Shown here: positions 46,290 to 58,039 of the stretch, one piece after another
How the letters are laid out: the number at the start of each line of letters is the position of its first letter
How positions within the stretch are numbered: position 1 is the first letter of the stretch
Source: Phytophthora sp. 'mugwort'
Lineage: Eukaryota; Oomycota; Peronosporomycetes; Peronosporales; Peronosporaceae
DNA: 64,000 nucleotides
Assembly: GCA_033558025.1 (NCBI GenBank)
Contig: JAUCEF010000007.1
Span: forward strand, 2,666,001 to 2,730,000
Reading direction: 5' to 3'
Translations under genes and position numbers: made by a program
The notes under the pieces: model-generated
Databases searched by the model: none
Told to the model about the DNA's origin: nothing
Seen by the model: the letters and a program-made list of their open reading frames with translations, nothing else

Positions 46290-48790
46290 AGTTTATCCTT
46301 AAAATGAGGATCAATTGAGTTTTGCGTTTTGGGGTTCTGGGCGAATTTTATCCTTAATCCATTTGTCTTAGGATAAAAATCGTTGGTCAGTTGAAGAAAC
46401 AAGGAGCACCGCGCTGTACTTTACGGCCCCCGCGCGTAGAGCGCTCACTAGACCTGCATCAGCTTCCGTCAGGGTCCATGTCTGACAGCGAAGCATCACA
46501 AGTCGACGTGTGTTGGTCTGATACCGACTCTGACGACGGGCAAACAACTGCAGGGACCTGAAAGCACATCTCAACTGCAACCGGATATACGTACAGGTGG
46601 ACGACGTGGACACGCTTCTGTTGGCGAATGCGCGAGAAGAAGAAGACTGTGCCATCAAGAGGCTATTGCAGCGGATGTTCGGTACCACGCATCATAGCAC
46701 GGCAAGCGGTAGCATTTTACGGATCCTGGTCACGTAGTTGGACCCCAATTTTTCGAAACTGCAGCAGTTTGTAAACGTGAACCTGGCTGAAGCTGCGGCC
46801 GTCACCGTTGATGAACACTTCGAGTTGTGGAAGTAGAGCTGTGGCTGAGCTTTTATCGAGTGACGCCGGGATTATTCTTCGACAAGAAGAATCGAATGCA
46901 GTATCCGCCAGCCAAGCGATGCATGTCGTTTGAGAGATATCGCTCTATTCTCGCAGCTTTGGATAAAAAAGGGGCCACGAAAGTGAAGGCTCAAACCAGT
47001 GGACAGCTCCTTTTAGCACAGATCGCGACCCGGCATACGCAACCCAAATCGCTACTATATTTGACACCAATTACTGACCCAGCGCTAGGACGGGGGGGGG
47101 CATGCCGATTAGCTGCTTTTTCTCCTGATGACATCGCTTCGGTCCTGAATATTCGGCGTGGACGCTTTCATGCGGTGATGGAGTACCAAACCCGAACGAC
47201 AGCGCGCACGGTGCAGAGAGAACAAACGCTGGCGGACTCAAATGAAATTTTTACGACGTGGAAATAAGGACTGTGGGCTTTGGTGAGAGACTATGCAATG
47301 TGATTCCTGAGCCAAGTCATCGTATCCAGATTTTGCACAACATAGTGTGTGGCGGTGTGCAGGATGGTTTTCTTGTATACGCGTCCTCTTTGTCCATTAT
47401 TCATATTGTTCACCTTGTTGTCGATATTGGTGTATCTTGAACGTATCGCGCTGCACTGGAAGCAATTCAGAAGGGATACATGGGGTGGATTTACGCTGAA
47501 AATGCTGTATTACACCACTTCGATCCTGATCAGTGAGGCCATTGCATCGATCAAAGAATGCTGGAGCAAATCTGATCCTTTGGAAGGCACTGGTGAAGGC
47601 GATCGACAAGTGGGGACAGCGCTGCCTCCCGCCAATCATACCAACTCTCATCGCACTTTGGAGCCGTGTAAAAGGTGGCATCGATATCTATTCACGGTAT
47701 TTGAAAAATGTGATGTCGAAGCATTTCCGGCTGTCTCCGACTGCAACAATTTGGCTTTGTATGTTTTGATGTCACTGGTGTATAATACACATCATTATTT
47801 TCTGCTGCTTCAGGTGAGTATTACTTTTCGCTTGCGTTAGTTTCCTGACTAATTTTTGTTGTTGTTTAGTCCCATTCCTTTTTGGCGAACAGGTCGCTTT
47901 GTACTACTTACCACCAGAAGTATAGACTGCCGTGAAGCTGCGGTTTCTCCCTCTGAAAGACCTACAGCACTACGCCCACTCAGCATTATCAGTGAAAACA
48001 CGCTTCAAGCGAGTACTTTCGAGCTGGTTGCCACATTCGTCTACAAGAAACGCTTGCATTTTGGGACCGAGAAGGAGTGGATCGATTTGCGCTTTCAAAA
48101 GAACGACACACCTCGCGGTAAGCCTCCATTTTCAATTTTACTATTAGCGTTTTGCTGGCTGACCATATTCTAGGCTCGCATCGAAGACGCATTACAGCGG
48201 AGCAGCATTATTTGCTGTCGACGAAGCCACGATACCGAAAATCAGGGCCATAGTAGTCTAGGGTTCAAGGCAAGCTTGAGTACGTTGTCTGCAAGGTGCC
48301 CCTATGCCGAACAAAAACAAACGGTGAAATAAAGATCAGTCATGCTTTGATAAGTTTCATACTGATCGAAAGTTGCCGAACCCGTGCAAGAGCACCGCCG
48401 GAAATCGACCAAGACGAACGAAAATCGAGCGACACCACCATCCCGAAAGAGGTCCACGTCACTGGACGCACCAAATATGCAAGCCCCAAGTGTTCTCTTT
48501 CAAGCAAGAAGCGCCGGCATTCGTCACGACTGAAAGAAGCAGCAGCACATCTGCTCGGCAGCAATAATCTATCCTAAAGTTAAGGATAAACCTGCGTGAA
48601 GCCACTCTCGGGCATAAGATTTGCCCAAACTTCACGAAAGTGTTAGGCTAGTCGTAGGAGCAGATCAGTTAGTTTCCAGGAAGAGGACATAGCCATTTTT
48701 CATTTGTACCCCTTATGCCTCAACGTATTTGAGACACTTCAAAAGGAGCCGCTAAAAATGATCCTTGTACTTATCCTAAAACTATTCTTG
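46290..48790 (+). mobile_element. piggyBac-like transposon relic
   Basis: Plus-strand open segments in successive frames (46827-47267, 47349-47840, 47533-47769, 48296-48577) read like pieces of a DDE_Tnp_1_7 transposase: LWLSFYRVTPGLFF..., CMSFERYRSILAAL, then VKGGIDIYSRYLKNVM and FRLSPTATIWLCMF near 47660-47769, comparable to the GG(V/I)D block of piggyBac proteins. The 5-bp core TATCC or its complement recurs near both edges in TTATCCTTA/TTATCCTAA-type repeats (46292, 46352, 46369, 48567-48592, 48772). No TTAA target duplication was confirmed and the boundaries are approximate. Confidence 0.45.
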
Positions 48791-48799
48791 TTGGGGTGA

Positions 48800-50046
48800 T
48801 GCATGAGTAGGGACGGCGGATTTGGACGTCGGACCCATCGCCGTTTCCTCCATCCACTTCAAAAGCACGCGAAATTGGAGTATCCCAATACCGTCGCCTG
48901 CGGGACCGCCCTTCTCCTTGATCAGCTATTCCCAATCACCGCCGACCACCAGCACCATGTACCCCTGCAGCGCGCTCAAGCGGCAAAATCGCTATCACCG
49001 ACCTCCGACGCCGTTATATGCTTCCTGTGCGACGGTAATCCATGCAAGAAGCGCGAGAACGGCACGATCATCCTGTTATCTTCATCATTCTCCTGGTCCA
49101 CCCCACTTACAGTGTTGCTCATTGTCTTCTTCGACCAGATCACCACGCGAAATCCACTCCGTCGAGCCATCCACGAACCCGATGTGGTAACAGACATCTC
49201 GCTCCAGCACCTCCAGGCGATCGTCGATGATTTTTGAGAAGCCGTGGCGCCTCTTCGACGTCCTGTGCTTTGTCTGGGCTCGCGAAGTTGCCGCGTGGAA
49301 CGTGTTGCGACTTGGCCAGTCCAGAACGCAGATGCATCCCACTCGCGCCACTCGCCCCTTACTGGACTTCTTCACGTACGTCCCACTCGGTCCCTTCAGC
49401 AGCTCCATCTTCCTCTACAGCTGACAGGCTTTCGGGGCGCAGCGCTTGCGTCGCCGCCGGTGTTCCTGCGGGATCCTTTGCTGCTGGAGGTTCTTGCACG
49501 AGCAAGCCTGTCACCAACGCAGCCTCTACGCCGTCCTCTTTATCATCACTGTCGCTTATGCTTTGTCGTGTGTGCCACAGCTCCCGCCGCTATCAGAGCT
49601 GCTGCACCGGTCTCTGCACACGTAGCTGCTGTCCCTGCTGATCGAAACGATCGACCGTCGTCGTTCCCACACAACAAGTCCAGCCAGCCAATCGGCTCGC
49701 TGGAAGAACCTTGCGCACCGTTCTTCTTCACGTACGCAACCATCTCCTTCATCACAGCGGCAACGGCCTCTTCCACAGCCTGACCATTCCACGGCAGCAC
49801 CAGCAAACACAGCGGAGTTATACCTCTGAGAAAAGATCTGGGCGCAAGTGCGTTCATCGTCGGCGCCGTTACGGAGTGACCCGCACTTGCCGTATCAACC
49901 GTCGTCGTCGTCGTCATGATTATTCTTCGATCAAATCGCTTGCAAGCACAAGTCAGTTCAAGAACAAGTGTTGAATAGCCTCTCAACACCGTACCGCGAG
50001 TTGCCGCCTCGAAGTACGCTGGGTGCGCACTTGAAGGCAATTTCAA
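48800..50046 (-). other. minus-strand open fragments, unassigned
   Basis: Two frames, 49085-49408 and 49546-50046, are open for 107 and 166 codons. The first contains HGFSKIIDDRLEVLERDVCY and HIGFVDGSTEWISRGDL, which reads like a small chromo/Tudor-like domain. The second has a moderately hydrophobic, Ala-rich sequence (LPWNGQAVEEAVAAVMKEMV). They do not join in phase without a defect. Repeat-derived sequence is likelier than a host gene given the surroundings. Confidence 0.3.
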
Positions 50047-50051
50047 AAATG

Positions 50052-50064
50052 CCCCCCCCCCCCC
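50052..50064. repeat. C13 homopolymer
   Basis: Thirteen consecutive C on the plus strand, near the start of the minus-strand frame ending at 49546. Confidence 0.9.
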
Positions 50065-52894
50065 ATCGTCACCACCACTGATTATCTTCGCCGGTTTACG
50101 TACGATTCTTCTACAAAGTACGTTATATATTAGGTTAGCTTACGCATAGGCCATTACTCACGCTACTAAATTACCGCCAACTGAGCTATTTCTAGCTCCA
50201 ACATAAAATTAGACCGGCGCGGAAGACGAGTGGACGACGGTGAGGCGCACAGCTGAACCCTCCCCACTGGGCACGAGCAAGTCCGTACCGCCGAAGACAG
50301 CCTCCTAAGAAGCGGTGACCTACGCCCGTAAGGGAAAGACGATGAGGCGTGCTGCGGCTGCAGGCGGCACCGCAACATCAAGGAAGGCCGAGAGCAACCG
50401 GGGTCACGACTCAGAATATGACGTGAAGGAAAGTCACCCGCCCAACCGGCGAAAAAAAAGCGTGAAGACGCCGCAGGCCTCAGCGAAGGCAAGGGTGGCA
50501 AGGCGGTTAGTGCTACAAAACGGACGTCAGCCACGGCTCGATCCCATGGTGGGTTCGACATGACCTTCTTCATGGTTCGTCCGAGCCTAGCACTGTGCGT
50601 GACGAGGGCGTTACGCGACGGTAGGGTACTACCGTGCCCGCCGCCGCTACGCCGGACAGCGCTGGCATGAAGACACAGTTGCAGGCGCTGAAGGACGAAG
50701 TGGAGCAAGTGGAGCGGCCTCCGGGCTCTGGTAGCCGGGCAGGCAGTCGTTTATGCATCAAGCACTGCAGCGCCCCCGCCATCCCTGACTCTTTCGGCCC
50801 CGATTGTGATGAGCAGCAAGGGCGGGATACCGCCAGTCGAGGTGTGTTACCTGCCACCGCAAGAGTCGAAAAAGGCGAAGCGCGATTATAACCCTCCACA
50901 AGCGCACCTGCTCGGCGCGAGCAGGATGTTCCTGTCTTTCGGCACCGATGCCGGTAGGCCCATCTCTGCTATTTGTGGATGCGGGAGCCAGAGTCGGTCG
51001 GTTTCGAGCAATGCCTGCCGTGTTGATAGCGATCTTCAGTTGACGTCTGGGGTCATGCGACTGACGGCCATCTGATTTGAGGAGTCGTTTTGTTTTGAAG
51101 GTTATCGACTAACGCCAACTTTTCAACAGAATGGGTGCGGAAGCGGAAAAGTATTCCCCTTCGCCCGACCTCATCGGACACCCGAACACCGAGGTCACCG
51201 CGGCGAGGATGGACTAATCAGACCCACCGCGGCGAGGATAGACTAATCAGACCCACCGCTACACGCGCGGATACGTTAACCTTACATCGGGTCGGCCATA
51301 CGGCCACCCCCAGCTATACGACTACCCCTGACTATACAGTCTAGGCCGACCATACAGCCGGCACATCCGTTATGACTATCATACCCCAGTATTATTGTTA
51401 TCAGACTTAAGTTTTATGCTGGAACGACACCTGCATCGCCCGGCAGAACACGGAAGACAGCGTGGCAATTTGCTGTTTCGGTATGTGTCAGAGCGGCGCT
51501 TCTAAGTGCATCCTAAATGGAGAATGCCCTAGCTTCTGCCACCACGGACAAGCGTCGACACTTCTAGTACACTTTGCAGCACGAGAAAGCACTTGTTCAT
51601 GGTGGCACTATCCACCTCCTCGAACGCAGCGTCTGCGGCGTCAATGATCGTCTCAGTATGTACTGCGATGACTGCAGCGCGTTGAACCGGCCCAAATCAA
51701 GGACGTTAAAGTCCGAGTTTAGCGACGGCTGGTTGACGATTTTAATCGACCAGCCGCGCTTTCACTGCGGTCTGATCTGGGTCACGGCACGGTGGTAATG
51801 GGTATTGTCTGATTGATTGCGTGCTAAACAGAAAAGGCTTGGAGCGGTTTAGAGCAAAATGCTAAGTGATTGATGTGGGTCCTTAGTTCAAACTCCTTGC
51901 TATCTCTAAGCCTACTGGATTTCCTACTGGATACACAACACTGAATTCTCTACTGAATATTGAGTAACTTCAGCCAATCAGCTACTGCCACGTAGAGCCC
52001 ATCTTGTACCCACAATCTTGTGCCCACCCGTGGCGTAATCATGGTGGCGTAAACTCCGTCCCGTAATTTCTGAGTGAAGGTCATACCAGTATCTACCGGT
52101 ATACTGCTGCTGGTCGTCTTGATAATATAATATTGATACAACACATTTGCGAAGTCACTACTCGGATAATGGTGGTTGATGTACCGCATTCACATACGTT
52201 CGTAGAGATATTTCGTGAAAAAAATGAAAAACACCAACGTGGACGTGAACTTCAACACAGCTCTGTGAAAAGCACAAGCACAAAAGGCTGACAGCCGTCA
52301 CGAGTCGACGACAGGGCGACCTTGAGACAAAGCGCGTGTGACCACGCAAACAAAATGCGTGTCCACGCCCTGTGGGCCACACTTACAAAATCCTAGCCTA
52401 ACAGACGCCAACAGAAATGCCACGTGGCGAGTGCTTCTCGCGGGGTTTGCGGGAACTCCAGGGCGCTTCTGAACACCGGACCTCTCACAATAGCTTGTTC
52501 ACGATGTCGTATCGACGGCCCAGCATCTCAATCAGGACAGGGTACTCCAGCTTGATTATTTTTTTACCCGAAAGGGAAGCCGGCAGGCTGCCCTTTAGCT
52601 GCCAATTGGCTTAGTAGTAGGAACGCACTTGCTTTGTTTGTGCGAGCGTGCTAACAAACCGTTGCAGCTGGCGATCAGAGAGCTGCCGAAGGGAAGACGC
52701 CAGCCGCTGGGCAGAGCAACAGCCAGGCGTCTCCACATTAAACATGTAAGCTGCTAACGCGTGTACACTTGTGCTACAATACTGAATATATATCCCTCGT
52801 TATCTGTATACGTTTGTAGAGCTTGCAGCGCTTCTCGTCGGTTTTAGAACTGCTCTGGCTGAGACGCATCGAGCGCGTGTGCAGCCTCATCCCT
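50065..52894. other. 2.8 kb of unassigned repeat-like sequence
   Basis: Several short plus-strand open frames (50315-50563, 50634-50891, 50806-51075) contain a charged helical segment (MKTQLQALKDEVEQVERP) that could be gag-like, but nothing is diagnostic. A 29-bp tandem repeat lies at 51196-51259 and a TACCGGTA at 52094-52101. No long terminal repeats were found by eye. Confidence 0.4.
51196..51259. repeat. 29-bp tandem repeat, ~2.2 copies
   Basis: The unit starting CACCGCGGCGAGGAT occurs at 51196 and 51225, and its first six bases recur at 51254. The copies differ at one visible position (GATGGAC / GATAGAC). Confidence 0.85.
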
Positions 52895-54736
52895 TTAGAA
52901 TGAATGCCCAACACAAGGCGGTCTGCCGGCAGAAGTCGAGGCGGGGCCAACAATGGTGCGCTTTCGCTTAGGCGCGCGGCGATTCACCAGCAGTTCGTCC
53001 CCGTTTGTATTGATGCGCTCGCGCTGCTGCATGGCGAACAGGCGGCGTACGCAGTTGGTATGTTTGTAGTGATAAGCGCACGGGCATGTTTGCGTCGACA
53101 TGTCGACCGACCACCCAGTTGCCAGCTCATTCAGACACTCCATCCGTGCAGTGCTGCCTGCGTGGTGTTCGCGGCGGAACTGTACACCTTGCCGATGGGG
53201 TGTACAGGACGTGCGTCACGTCGGGGCTTGAGTCCAGCAGCAGGAAGTCCACACTCATTCGCGCGACGGCATGTTCACGGAGAAGCTGCTGGCTGCGGAG
53301 AGCCTTCACACGAGTCTGCAGCTCTTTTGTAGCCCTCGGCAACTGTGCGAACCGACGGCCATCGATCGATCGCTGGAGGCAGCAGGCAGCAAGCTGCTGG
53401 AGAAGCTCACCCTTCGTAAGCAGGCGATGCGAGGTGAAGTCTCGCTTTGAAGCCCGGTTGAACTGTTCAACCGGGTTTTGATGGTAGCGAACCTGGCGGC
53501 ATTAAGAAGCACTGCCAACGGCAGAACCGGTCGTTCAGACAGACGCGTTTAAAGTACGCGTAGAAGGGATGCATCGAACGGGTTTCTTGCCAGAGCAATT
53601 CCGCGGCAGCTCATGCCCTGACCAACTCTCCACGGCTCCTACTGTAGTGCATATCGTAAATGTCACGGAGTACAGGGTCTCCCAGCTCCTTCAGCATGCC
53701 TTCGTTTGGTCGACCACCTTGGCTATCAGGTGGTAGTAGCACATAAGATGACTGTAATCGCAGTCGCCACCAAATACAGCAGCCAGCGCATTGAATTGCG
53801 CAGCATCCGTGTCGCCCATGGCATACGATACCTTGAGCGACTCGGCTACCATTGTGAGTTAAATCCACCGCCAGTGCCTTATCGTAGTGGCCTTCCTGCT
53901 ACTTTAAAGTGACGAACAGCGCCAGCAAATGAAAAGTTCTCGCAATGTCAGTAATTCCAGAGACTAAGACCGGGTAACCGACCTGGTTAGTCTTGTAGCT
54001 TGTATCCAAATGAACGTCCCTGGCTCGCGAGAAGCTTGACGAAGCAGGGCTTTCGTCGTGAAGCCCACGAGGAAAGGGTTTTCGTCGGATCCGTTTCCGA
54101 CAATGAGATTGCTGTCTCCATCTAGCTCCCAGCCAAAACTGAAAGGCTGGTGCTCGTCTTCAGCGTCGAAAACGCATGGGAGCGGACAGCAGCCACGATG
54201 GTGGCAGTCGTGCCACTACCACCTAGCTTGGTGCGGCGGTAGTAGCACACGACATTCTATACCTGCTGCATAGCTGGGAGCTCGCGTGGCGTAGCCCAAA
54301 CTGCAACAGCATTGCCGTGCGAATTCGCGCCGGCTTCATACCCGGTCCCGCCATCTGCTTGGCAAAATCCTTTTGAGCGTGTGCGAGGATGCGACGGTGC
54401 GGATCTTCGCGCTTGTCGCGTGCGCACCACACTCGAATAGCGATACACCTTGCGGTCCAGGCAGGCAAGAATTTTGCCCCTCCACGGACATGACGCGTAG
54501 GGAGCACCCTGCTTGCACTGCGCGCAGCGGTAACTCAGTATCTTGTAGCGCATTAAATGCGGACTAGGGAGTACGCACAGGGTGCGGAAGATGGATTGAC
54601 TTTTAGCGATCTTGAACGCCTTCATGCACCGCATGAGGATGAAAGCGTCGCTCTCTTTAAGCTCAGAGCACATAGGGCTATGCAATGGCTTCCGGCATCT
54701 AGGTGGGCGAGGAGAAGGGGCTCTTGGGGAGTCCAC
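52895..54736 (-). pseudogene. second MULE transposase relic
   Basis: Read on the minus strand, pieces appear in MULE order across several frames. An N-terminal Cys-containing segment (YKILSYRCAQCKQGAPYASC, ~54560-54490) comes first. The catalytic block DVHLDTSYKTNQVGYPVLVSG...FHLLALFVTL (~54030-53910) follows, with its first Asp retained. Then come a helical region (GMLKELGDPVLRDIYDMHYS, ~53690-53640), VTHVLYTPSARC (~53215), and a C-terminal SWIM-like finger (QTCPCAYHYKHTNCVRRLFA, ~53090-53030). Stops and frame changes separate the blocks. No TIRs were identified. It shares little sequence with the MULE at 42423 and is an independent insertion. Confidence 0.7.
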
Positions 54737-55993
54737 TTGAGGAATGGGCTGGCTGGCTGGCTGCGAAGTGACTCCCAGCTGATCTATGATTGGATAAAAT
54801 GATAAGTATCATCGACCTTATTAAATTGACTCACATTCTGCTGTGATTGGCTATTGTGCAATTCCCGATCTAGTTGTGTCTCGTTGTTGTTCATGTGTGA
54901 AGCTGCGGAGTGGCTGTGTGTACGCCACAGGACGGCTGTGCAAATCATCGATTGCATGTACCAATCGCACGTTGTTGTGCAATTCACAGGTATAATGTGT
55001 ATTTAATGTGGTATCATATTTCGTCATTTCGACGGGAGTTGTGACATTTTTCGGCCGGTTTTTCCCGTTGCGTACGGCCAGCCTGCTCATCACAGACCAA
55101 AGCCTCGCATTGCCGTAAAAGGTCATGCACTGGTGGGCGTCGTACAGCGAACGTGTCGCCAACACCAAAGCGTAACCTTTGTGCAGTGGTTTTTGTGCGC
55201 TGGGTATTCTCATCGTTGGGTAAGATAGTATGCGTTGCCGTTGCGGTGCGTGTGGAACGTCAACATGCACAACATTTCTTACATGTCAACGAATTCATAT
55301 CTAGACCCGCCTAATTCACACAATAGCGCGCATATAGATTTTAGTCGATAACTCACCACTAGATAATTTTAAGCGCCGAAAGAGCTTGGTACGCGGGATT
55401 TCTGTCGATATTTTGAGGCCCAGCAGCGCAATCCGACTCTCTACTGGAGATTCCTCAATCTTGGCCTCGAGCTCGTCTCCGGGAAAAGCACGACGGCGAT
55501 TGTGACAACTGTGCACGGTGTTGTGATGGCAACCAAAGCGTGGTACTGCCTCGGATATAGTTTCACGTGGATAGCTTTTCACGGTTGGCCTGGTCCGAGA
55601 AGCTCACGAAATTGGATGTTTTAAATTTGTTAGCTAGGAACAAGTTAACACGTCCAATTTGGCCAATAAAAATGTAAAAAACGTTTTGTGGACACACCAA
55701 CGTGGAAATAGACATATTATACAGGGGAATATGAAAGTAGTAAGGACTTCGTAATATCTTTGCGTTTTTGCTTACTATCTTGCGATAGTACTAACAATTT
55801 GTGCTTGAGTTGTAAGAACTACTACGAAAATTATATCTGTCATATGAGTAGTATATAGTACTATGCATTCAGACACAATATTATTGATAGCTGTCGATAG
55901 ATAACCGATGCTATCAGTTAACTGCTGAAATAAAGTTGGTCAAATCTATTGCGATAATTGCCACATCAATTATATTCTCGACAACCTTCGATC
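54737..55993. other. 1.2 kb, repeat-like, with an HTH-encoding fragment
   Basis: The minus-strand frame 55316-55582 begins MKSYPRETISEAVPRFGCHH, which resembles the helix-turn-helix (psq type) at the N-terminus of pogo/Tc-like transposases. The minus frame 54851-55270 is open but unrecognised. The last ~400 bp before 55994 is AT-rich and serves as the TTI2 promoter. Confidence 0.4.
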
Positions 55994-57415
55994 ATGGCGC
56001 TGGCGAAGCTACTAGCCGTACTGGATACGACCACGCTCGAGACGCTGCGGGAGAAGCTGTTGACCACCTCTGTCGCCGTTTCTTCTCTTCCGAACGGGCT
56101 GCAGGATGTCCAGAAACTAGCGGACGCGCTTCTAGTCGCTGAGGACCAAGAGCTCCAGACGCTGGTGGCCGACATCACTCGCGTAGTCAAAGCCCTGAGT
56201 CGCGTGGCTATTAAGTGCATCGCGGCAGCTACAGCAAACCCGAATAATGTAGCAAAAATCTTGGCACTGGACGACAATCTTCTGCCGATTCTGCGCGTAT
56301 CGAAAGCGTTCGTGGACCGATCGAGCCATCGAGAGCAGGAGGACGGCAAGGAACTGTCCCGATGGTTGCCGTTCGTGCTCACTGCCTGCTATTTCATGGA
56401 CGGAGCTGAACTTCCAGGTGCAGAATGGATGCAGAGCGCCGCAGTTGTCGAGGAAATTCTGGACGCCGCTGTGAAGCTAGCAAAAGCTGGAAATCGACAG
56501 AGTTTGGTGGCGAGATACGTCGCCCAGATCACGGCGCTGTGCTCGCAAGATATGGACAAGGAGGAGTGGGTAGCGGTGGCATCGGTAAACAAGAAGATTA
56601 TGCTGCGGGTGGTGGAACAAGTTTCATTCCCGTATCTCGGCGGCGACCTGCTTGGCCGTCTGCTGGCGCTCACGCTCCCGCTGGTGGACGACTTGACCGA
56701 TGCCACGCAGCTTGTCGGCGCACGTCTACTACGTCATATTGTGAAGAATGTTACGCCTACGGAACTGCGCTGGTACGCAGACGTCCTGCTGGAGGTGCTT
56801 TATACAGCCATCGTAACTCGCAAACCCGATGCACTTGACGTGCTACTTGACTGTCTTGCAGAATTGCTGGACAAAGTGTCTCCTCCCGGTGAGTTCAAGC
56901 ATTACGACCGATTTATGCCACGTCTGCTCAGCGACACAAGTCTATGCAGTGATGTTACTGTCCGAGTGGTCTTTGTCCGGTACCTACGCGTTCTTGTGGT
57001 CCGCCAGGGTGCACCCCACAGCCTGAACATCATTCGTTACATGCAATCACTGCTGAAGGTGCTGGTCGCGGGATTTGAGAGCGTCAATGTCGAGCTTCTG
57101 GTGACAACGCTCGAAACACTGCAGGCTACTGTGCTCGCTGCTTGGCCTCGCATTGCACCTCACACGGAGCAGCTTCTGGTGGGCGTCTTACGTGCTGTGG
57201 CTTTCTGCGAGTTGTTTAATGAAGTCGCCGAGTTCACGCCATCTGCAAAGGAAAAAGAGCATATCCTCGCGCTATGCGAAGACGTTTTGGATCTGTTGCA
57301 CGAGGTCAACGCTGGCAACGCGGTTGTCAGTGATATGCTATCTGTTGTGAGTCGCCAGAGTCCCCAGATGTCGGCGTTCTGCGACCGCGTGCAAGCGAAG
57401 TTGACGTCTCGGTAG
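55994..57415 (+). CDS. TTI2: TTI2-like TELO2-interacting protein
   Basis: Intronless, 473 residues from the ATG at 55994 (MALAKLLAVL); the frame upstream has no ATG. The protein is almost entirely helical with HEAT-like repeats (for example ADVLLEVLYTAIVTRKPDAL and LLVTTLETLQATVLAAWPRI). The C-terminal block HTEQLLVGVLRAVAFCELFN...ILALCEDVLDLL resembles TTI2. TTI2 forms the TTT complex with TELO2 and TTI1, a chaperone adaptor for PIKK kinases such as mTOR, ATM and ATR. HEAT proteins resemble one another, so another HEAT-repeat family is the main alternative. Confidence 0.65.
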   Translation: MALAKLLAVLDTTTLETLREKLLTTSVAVSSLPNGLQDVQKLADALLVAEDQELQTLVADITRVVKALSRVAIKCIAAATANPNNVAKILALDDNLLPILRVSKAFVDRSSHREQEDGKELSRWLPFVLTACYFMDGAELPGAEWMQSAAVVEEILDAAVKLAKAGNRQSLVARYVAQITALCSQDMDKEEWVAVASVNKKIMLRVVEQVSFPYLGGDLLGRLLALTLPLVDDLTDATQLVGARLLRHIVKNVTPTELRWYADVLLEVLYTAIVTRKPDALDVLLDCLAELLDKVSPPGEFKHYDRFMPRLLSDTSLCSDVTVRVVFVRYLRVLVVRQGAPHSLNIIRYMQSLLKVLVAGFESVNVELLVTTLETLQATVLAAWPRIAPHTEQLLVGVLRAVAFCELFNEVAEFTPSAKEKEHILALCEDVLDLLHEVNAGNAVVSDMLSVVSRQSPQMSAFCDRVQAKLTSR

Positions 57416-57592
57416 CCAGCTAGAACTCGTACAAAACGCGGCATTCATAACACTTCAAACTACCGACATCAGTTAGATGCGACTCTTACTATATATTACA
57501 GACCCATTTACGCTGGAAATCGACGGGATGGAAGACGGAGTCCACTGCTCCCATTCAGGAAAAGCTGACCGATCGACGAATACTCACCCACT

Positions 57593-57781
57593 TCAATTTG
57601 CTGGCGGTGCGTATCGGAGCGCCTCCTTGGCCGAGGCAGGGATTGCCGCCGGGTCAACATAAAGTGAAGCGGCCGCCGCCATCACCAGGCAGCCGAAGCG
57701 AAGAATGCCTCTTAGGCGCTGTCTTCTGGAGCGCCGTCTATTGTGTTGCACGCTTGCTTGGCTGGCATCCGAGGTCGGCAT
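57593..57781 (-). CDS. possible 62-residue small protein
   Basis: An ATG-initiated frame encoding an Arg-rich N-terminus (NRRRSRRQRLRGILRFG), a short hydrophobic stretch (CLVMAAAASLYV) and DPAAIPASAKEALRYAPPAN. The composition fits a small mitochondrial or membrane protein and is unlike random DNA, but no family is recognised. It lies alone in the TTI2-PEPCK gap, in the same orientation as PEPCK. Confidence 0.35.
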   Translation of the reverse strand: MPTSDASQASVQHNRRRSRRQRLRGILRFGCLVMAAAASLYVDPAAIPASAKEALRYAPPAN

Positions 57782-58039
57782 TGAACATCGATCGCTACTG
57801 CCAAGGTTTAAAAGTCAAGCTACTCCATCGGTGCGCGCAAGCCACGGCCCAGTACCTCAAACAACTACACCATTAAACTGTTGCTTCCTATCTCGCTCAA
57901 TTGCGTTTCCTTTATATTTATTGAGTTCGATGAAGAGAGTACATGCACGAAAAACACCGCGCTACGAGGTGGCAAATGCATACCAAGGAGGCTCGCAGCT
58001 AAAAACTACTTCAGTCCACCGGCATATAGCGCCGGACAC

